NCBI RefSeq assembly: GCF_002234675.1
Contig: NC_019859.2
Location: 29,582,434-29,646,433 of the forward strand
Origin: Oryzias latipes
Taxonomy: Eukaryota > Chordata > Actinopteri > Beloniformes > Adrianichthyidae
DNA: 64,000 nucleotides
Direction: 5' to 3'
In this document: piece after piece, positions 44,935-64,000 of the stretch
How the letters are laid out: each line of letters starts with the position of its first letter
How positions within the stretch are numbered: position 1 is the first letter of the stretch
Made by a program: the position numbers and the translations under genes
Notes under the pieces: generated by a model
The model's database searches: none
Seen by the model: the letters and a program-made list of their open reading frames with translations, nothing else
Told to the model about the DNA's origin: nothing

Positions 44935-46857
44935 CTAGTTTTTCTGGTTGGTGGGGACCTCCTCCTGCTGCTTTTCCATCTTCTTGGAGGAGACTACGGT
45001 CTCCTCATAAACTTCACGCTGGGACACTTTGCCTGCAGGCTTGCTCTGCTGTGGCTGATCCTCCTCTTTGCTTTCTTTCTTAGACCTATTGCTGGAGCTG
45101 GTGTAAATGCGGGTCTGGTAGCTGTAGCCCTGCCCAACACCAGTGCTTAAGGGGGCGCTGGGATAGGTTATGCCTGTTCCAATGCGGGTCTCCTCTCCTT
45201 CCAGTAGTTTCCTGTAGAGCAAGTAAGGGTGAGGCAAAGGTAAGAGGACGAGGAACAGGGGAGTAAGAAAAAATGCATGATTTGATATTTTGCTATGGTG
45301 TTGCAGGTAATCTTTATGGGTTGTGGCTCTAGGACTCACCTGTATGCTGCAATCTCGATATCCAGTGCCATCTTGACGTTTAGCAGATCCTGGTATTCCC
45401 TCAGATGACGAGCCATCTCGCTCTTGGTGTTCCTCAGCTCATTTTCCAGCTCTACCATGCTTTCCTGTGAAGGAAATGCAGAAGGTTTAGGGGGAACTCA
45501 CTCCTAATGACAGCTTGATTCGACTTTGCATTCCATGGCATTTATGTGGGAGAAATGGACTAAGCACTTTCAGAGGGAATGAGTGAACGCTTAAACACTT
45601 ATCATTAAATGGCTTCTTCTATGGGCGTGGACACCAGAGTGGCTCGGGGGAGCTGTTTCAGGACCGCGGACAGAGCCCGAAACCAGCAGCTGCCCTTCTC
45701 TATGATAATGTGACTACGGGGAAAACAACTTGGCCCGGCATTGTACTTGAAACTTTTACTGGGACTAAAATGGGATTTAAGGAGTTAAAAATAAAGAAAA
45801 TTAGGCTTACCTGGTAGGATAAGATCTCCACGCCGTGCCTGTCCTCCATCTCCCGGAGCTGCTTCTCCAGGGAATCGTTGGTTCCCCTCAGACTCTCAAT
45901 CTCGATGGTCTTGGACTGCAGCTGCCTCCGGAATTCGTTCAGCTCCTCCCGACTGGCTCGGATAGTCTCGTTGCTCCGGTTGGCCTGCTCAGACAGGTCC
46001 GCAAACTTGCTCTTGTACCACTCCTCTGCGGACTGCAGGTTCTTGGACGCCATGGACTCGTACTGGCTGCGGATCTCTTTGAGAGCCGAGGTGAGATCCG
46101 GCTTGGACACTTCCATCTCCACAGATACCTGGGCGGCCTGGATCATGTCTGTCAGCTCGGCCACCTCCTCTTCATGCACCTTTCTGAGGAAGTTGATCTC
46201 ATCCAGAAGAGATTCGACCTTCTTCTCCAGGTCGAGACGTACCATGGTAGCATCATCCACATCCTTCTTGAAAGCCTTGAGGATGGCCTCGGCCTCCTCC
46301 CGGGCGCGGAACTCCTCCTCGTATTTGGCCCTGAGCTTCTGCAGGTCTTCGTCGATGCTGTCCCTCTCTATCAGCAGCTGGGACTTCTCGCCGTTTAGCT
46401 CGTCGAGCTGCGTGCGAAGTTCACGCATCTCCTGCTGATAAAGCTCCGCAAGGCGGGACGGCTCCGCCTGCCGCTGGCGTAGCGCCACCAGCTCCGTCTC
46501 CAGCACTTTATTGTGTTGCTCCAAGTTGCGCACTTTCTCGATGAACATGGCAAAGCGGTCATTGAGACCTTGCATCTGCTCCTTCTCGTTGGTGCGGACG
46601 ATCTTGAACTCATTGTTGAGGACGCTGCTCTGACTCAGGTCGAAGGTCTCCAGCGGCATAGAGAAAGAGCGGCCGGACCTTTTGCTGTATGAGCTCAGGG
46701 ATGAAATACCGGTCCGGGACAGAGAGGAGGACCGGTATCCTCCGCGTGGTGAAGACGTGCTCATCGCAGTGCGCGATGGAGAAGAGGAGTACCGGGGAGA
46801 ATCCCCGAAAATCCTCCGGTAGGAGGATGAGGAGAAGACTTCAGATCCGTAGCTCAT
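44935..46857 (-). CDS. ina: Alpha-internexin, type IV neuronal intermediate filament
   Basis: Three coding exons on the minus strand: 45811-46857, 45340-45464 and 44935-45211, joined by GT/AG introns in consistent phase, giving 482 residues (human INA has 499). The head (1-~88) is Ser/Arg-rich ([14 protein letters not shown]). Coil 1A starts near 90 with the helix-initiation motif [16 protein letters not shown] (98-113). The rod ends with [20 protein letters not shown] and KLLEGEETR (about 372-399). A Lys/Glu-rich tail with EETVVSSKK follows. This is the head-rod-tail plan and two-intron layout of type IV genes. The product assembles into axonal filaments, in family knowledge with neurofilament proteins. 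The fish orthologue is also called gefiltin. INA is favoured over NEFL/NEFM by head, tail and the nt5c2 neighbour. Confidence 0.95.
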
Positions 46858-46894
46858 CTTGACTCGTGTGGAGACGATGCGAGGCGGTGGGCGC

Positions 46895-46930
46895 GTCCTC
46901 CTTTTATACGGGGATCAACCCAATCACTAA
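46895..46930 (-). promoter_or_regulatory. ina: ina core promoter: TATA box and CCAAT element
   Basis: The minus strand reads TATAAAAG at 46901-46908, about 44 bp upstream of the start codon, with an ATTGG (inverted CCAAT) at 46920-46924. This close spacing implies a very short 5' untranslated leader. Confidence 0.65.
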
Positions 46931-49880
46931 TTAATGCCGGCTCGGAACATCCGGGCTCGGTTCGCTCCAAGTGCGTCAAGACGTCCAGTGGATGATGTAT
47001 TGTTCTGAAAATGTTTTTTTTCTGCTCAAACACCAAACTGAATAAAACGTGACTTCAGCAGGTGTGCGTATTTTACGCACATCATCATGCGTGCCACTTC
47101 CTCCCAACGGGGACGCAGTTTTAGAAAAAAGATAGACATTAACCGACAAACATATCATTAGTTCTCTTTTATTTATGCATTATTTTTTTTATTTTTAAGA
47201 AAGCAAAACCCAACAATCAAATGTTAAGTCACAAAATCAACAAATTACGCATTTATTTGTTTAATTGCCTTAGACCAAAAGAATTTATATTTGACACTTT
47301 TGTACCTGATGTGAACAAAATATGCCGAAATGAAATTCAATATGACACAAAACAAAGTAGAAATGAAAAAGTTCTTGGCAGCAAAGGATGCCGAATTTGA
47401 TTTGAAAACAGATATTTGCTGCCCTCTGTTGTCTGAAAGTCTCACTTGGTGTTGTCTGTAAATGATGAACATTATTCAACTTCAAATAAATAAAGGTTAA
47501 TTAAGAAAAAAAGTCACAAAGTTCTAGTGGGAGTGGGCCAGATAATCTGTGTGGTGATTTTCTTTTTTCTAAGTTGACAAATGTTATTTGTTGTTAGTAT
47601 AGAGTTTTCTCAATTTAAATACAAAAGCAAGAAAAAATGTCTGCTTTGAAAAAAAAGTCATTTGAAAACTCAACAGAATTAGCATAAACATGAGAGAGTA
47701 TGATGATCTAAAATTAACTTTAAATACAAAAGAAACAAATGATGCTTGATTAGAATTTTTTATGACAAATGTTATGTAATTGATTCATTATTGATTATGC
47801 TTTTCCTATAGCACTTAAAAACAAAAAGCCATTGATAAAACGAAAAATCTTAATACTTCTTTAAAAAAACGGTTTCCTTTAAATTTGGTTAAATATTTTG
47901 AACTAATTTCAATTAATTATTAATAATATTGACAAAGATAAATCAATCAATGCAAGCTTATTTAAGCACTGTAATAATAAAAGAACACTAATGCTAAAAA
48001 AACAACATTAACATTTCAAGAACTGCTGTATTAATGTTAATACTACTAAAACTGTTTGAAGTAGGCTACACATTATATCCTTTCATTTGTAATGGCTGTT
48101 CTCATTTGCCACCCTCCCAAAGCCCCCACCCCCCTCTCCCCCTAAAATATTCTTCTTTCGTCTTTGATTTAAATTTTTATTTATTATTTACCTATGGTGG
48201 TGAGTCAGGCGTCAGCATTTGTTGTTTTGGCATGTGAGATTTTTAATGTCAACAGTTTCTGAAACTCACATCTAAAGAAAAAAGACTTTTAAACATTTTC
48301 ATTCATTGAGTAACAATTAAAATTATTATAAATTATATATATATATATATATGTATAAAAAAACACCAGGTAATTACAAAGACAATCCACATTCAGATGC
48401 TGCTGGTCTACAGGGCAGACAGGTGAATGTTTGGAAGTGACTGAGAGTGAATTACAGTCAATCAGATTACCTCTGATTGTGGGAGGTGGGCTGCACATTC
48501 TTATTGTGCCATCTATTTATTCACATGTTTGTGCTCCATGGATTTGATTGTTTTTCCTCTTCATGGTATTTTAAAGTTGAACTGTAAAAGCTTTATTGTA
48601 TTTTAAAAAACTTATTAAAAGTCATTTTAAAGGTGACAAATTATAATTCAAATGCAAATATAGCTTGAGTAAATTTGAACATTTTCATTTAAGTCAAATT
48701 TTTTGTTATCATTTTTAATTTTAATTATCTTGTTTTCTTGAATCTAAGTTTAGCTGCTGTGTTTCTTTACTTTCAAGCATTTAAGCTTTTAAGTGTTCTT
48801 CATCAGCCTGTCGTATTTAACTTTCAGATAAACACAAACATACAGAAAAACACTGGAACAGATACTGAAACACAGTTTTAATCATCTGCTTCAAAAACAG
48901 GAAAAAAGTCTTGGTGCTTCAAGATGCCAGTTTTCCATGCTGTATTTCTCTGAGCAGAGGATTTTCCAGCCACTTGATGCATTCATCCTCAAATTATGAC
49001 ATATCAGAGCACTTACTCTGCTGCACAAAACAATTCCCCTGCCCTGCAAGGATTTGGAGGCAGTCACCGTACAGACATCCAAGCTTTCATTCCACAGTGA
49101 TGATGTGTGCAGACAGTGCAGGATGGTATACTATCAGCTGAGCTTTTAGTGTTATTACACTGATTTTTCAGAGTCGGCGCTCATCCGCAGACTTCTGAAC
49201 ATAAAAACCAAGTAAAAACCTGGTAATGGCTGCACGGTGGTGAAGTGGAATCATTATGGGATCCCTCAAGAGCTCCACGACGGTTTGTGGCTCTGCATCT
49301 TTTCTCAGTTTCTCAGTCACACGCAGAAAAACAGCACCATCTGCCTCAAAACAAATATGGCAGGCTAGTAACTATGGCAACCAGAGGACAGGAAGCAGCA
49401 CAGGAAGCACAAACAAAATCACTGGAAGAAAAAAAAATGAAAGGAAGTTTTGAAACTTCTCCACCACAAGGCTTTCGCCATACAGTCACTGCCAAGTAGT
49501 GGAGCCCCCGCTGCCACCCTTACCAAATAACAGCTGTCTTCCTGTATTCTGTTTCCACGCAACAGCAACCATGCATGAGGTGGATACATGCATACAGGTG
49601 CCTTTTTTATCAATGCGTTTGGGCTGGAAATAATATGGAGCTCTGCATAATTTGTGTGAAAAGTTCCTTCAAACAGATGTGATGAATGAATCCTTCATTT
49701 GCATGCTTTTTGTTCTATTTGAGCAATATACTCAGAAATACCGTTACTCGTACTCGACTACAGCTCCAGGCTGCCCTCCATTTAATTATCATGTAGTAAG
49801 CAGTCTTCAGGAACTTCTCTGCAGGAGCAGACGTTCAGACTCAGAGGCAGGTAGGTGAGCGTGAAGGGTGTTTGGGTGAG
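46931..49880. other. Intergenic region between ina and nt5c2
   Basis: AT-rich sequence with a short (TA)n near 48333-48352 and a T/C-rich segment near 48110-48145. No gene or named transposon recognised. Regulatory elements for the two divergent genes may lie here but none can be identified by eye. Confidence 0.5.
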
Positions 49881-50580
49881 GTTGGAGTATTATGGGATGG
49901 CCTGCGCGAGGACTGCGGTGTGTTCACATCCCATAGCAGGTCACGTGTCGGTGCCACGAAGACAGCCAGTTCCGCCTCTCTGAGGAGTGCTCAGACAAAC
50001 GCCGCCTACACCCGCAGGAGGCTCACAGGGAAGCACAGAGCCCCGCACAGACAGAGCCCCGCATTCGAACGTTTGCTGCTCCGCGTTGAGGATTTCTGCC
50101 CGCGTTTGCTCTGCTTACGGCGCATGCTCAGACCAACCGTTCGCGCTTTAGTGTTTTTGAGGAGCCCCGAGGTGAGTTTGGCCAGATCCGTGACGGGAGG
50201 CGGGCGAACCCGCGCGGGCCGTTGACGGCTTTTGTTTCTCGAGACAGTCACTCGCTCAGCTTGGGCTGACCTTCCCGGAGTGGGGGCCCTTTTAGCTAGC
50301 TTCAACCGTGGAAAAAAACTAAACAGAGGTCGACGAAAACCCGTAAACCATGACGTCAGCGGTCGCTTATTCCTACAAGTCAATATTTTATGACTTTACA
50401 CGCGCGCGACAATTGTCAAGGAGGTGCCCCCAAGTCGCCGCGGCCCCGGACTGTCCGTTCCCCGTGTCCCTGAAGGCCACACGCGGCGTTTGCGGCCCGA
50501 CTGACAGCCCCCGTCGGGCTGGAGCCCCCCACCCCCCACCCCAGAGTCAACAGAGGAGAAACCAGCGCGAGGCTGACTGA
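49880..50580 (+). promoter_or_regulatory. nt5c2: CpG-rich nt5c2 promoter region with candidate first exon
   Basis: GC content and CpG density rise sharply compared with the flanks. A strong donor, 'ccgag|gtgagttt', at 50171/50172 could end a non-coding first exon that joins the acceptor 'tttcttttcttcag' before 50827. No TATA box is obvious, as expected for a housekeeping promoter. The transcription start is not determined. Confidence 0.55.
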
Positions 50581-50846
50581 TCAAAGTCCACAGGCTCAAG
50601 CCGCTGTAATCACGTTTCTCTGTTGATCTGGAGGTTCTGGTGATGGACGGAGACTGATTGAGTTAGAAATCTGTGTCCGGTTTTTGTCATCTGCTGGTGT
50701 TGGTTAATGATCCAACCTCTGATGTTCCCCTGTTGTGAGAAAATCTTTTAAACAAGCATAATTACCCAGACCGACTCATCTAAAGTTGACAGGACGTTGT
50801 GTTCTGTTTGTGTTTCTTTTCTTCAGACTTTCTACACTTTAGAAAG

Positions 50847-63914
<13,068 letters not shown>

Positions 63915-64000
63915 TAGGAACGCTCAGAGCAGCTGTGAAGCTGACCTCTGATCAGGTTCATCACTTGGTTTCAAGATGGGTTTATTTTCCTTAATTTATT

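Noticed and set aside
45835..46438. Two long plus-strand open frames (187 and 186 codons) opposite ina exon 1
   Set aside because: They are antisense shadows of the GC-rich, codon-biased coiled-coil exon.
49872..50383. Open frames in the CpG-rich region (117 and 125 codons)
   Set aside because: Composition effect in a promoter/CpG island. No domain is recognised and the region is better explained as the nt5c2 5' end.

Overview
This window is vertebrate nuclear DNA, almost certainly from a teleost fish and probably a percomorph. The evidence is spliced genes with GT/AG introns, long AT-rich non-coding DNA, (GT)n tracts and a dense load of fish-type transposons: L2/Rex-like LINEs, Tc1, hAT, PIF/Harbinger- and piggyBac-like MITEs, Ty3/gypsy and an endogenous retrovirus. 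The species cannot be fixed from sequence alone.

Two conserved host genes are secure. ina (alpha-internexin, a neuronal intermediate filament) is complete on the minus strand, three exons between 44935 and 46857, 482 aa. nt5c2 (cytosolic purine 5'-nucleotidase II) starts on the plus strand at 50847. Seven coding exons up to 63908 give its first 211 codons and the gene runs off the right edge. The pair are divergent neighbours, as in the INA-NT5C2 neighbourhood of human chromosome 10. Each has a visible promoter region: a TATA box for ina and a CpG-rich block with a candidate untranslated first exon for nt5c2.

A third probable gene is an intronless 377-codon ORF at 31304-32437. It encodes a charged coiled-coil protein with a basic, cysteine-containing C-terminus that I do not recognise. 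Five exact CRE-like octamers lie just upstream. It is the best candidate for something undescribed. An orphan exon at 26548-26780 resembles the fish CCDC106-like family.

Layout: 0-4.3 kb holds a defective retrovirus (minus strand). 4.3-6 kb holds AT-rich repeat units and a tRNA-like gene with a Gln-type body but a GUG anticodon. 6-12.7 kb holds LINE fragments, including one with an inverted 5' end. 12.7-24.7 kb is mostly featureless non-coding DNA with small foldback elements. 24.7-26.1 kb holds tandem MITEs, one carrying a nested Harbinger-like element. 27.2-30 kb holds a LINE with an open reverse transcriptase frame. 31-32.8 kb holds the coiled-coil gene. 33.2-43 kb holds MITE, gypsy, LINE and Tc1 remnants. 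43-64 kb holds the ina/nt5c2 locus, with further repeats in nt5c2 introns.

The host genes are not an operon or pathway: ina builds the axonal cytoskeleton and nt5c2 controls IMP/GMP levels. Most of the rest is a layered record of transposition in which relative insertion order can be read.
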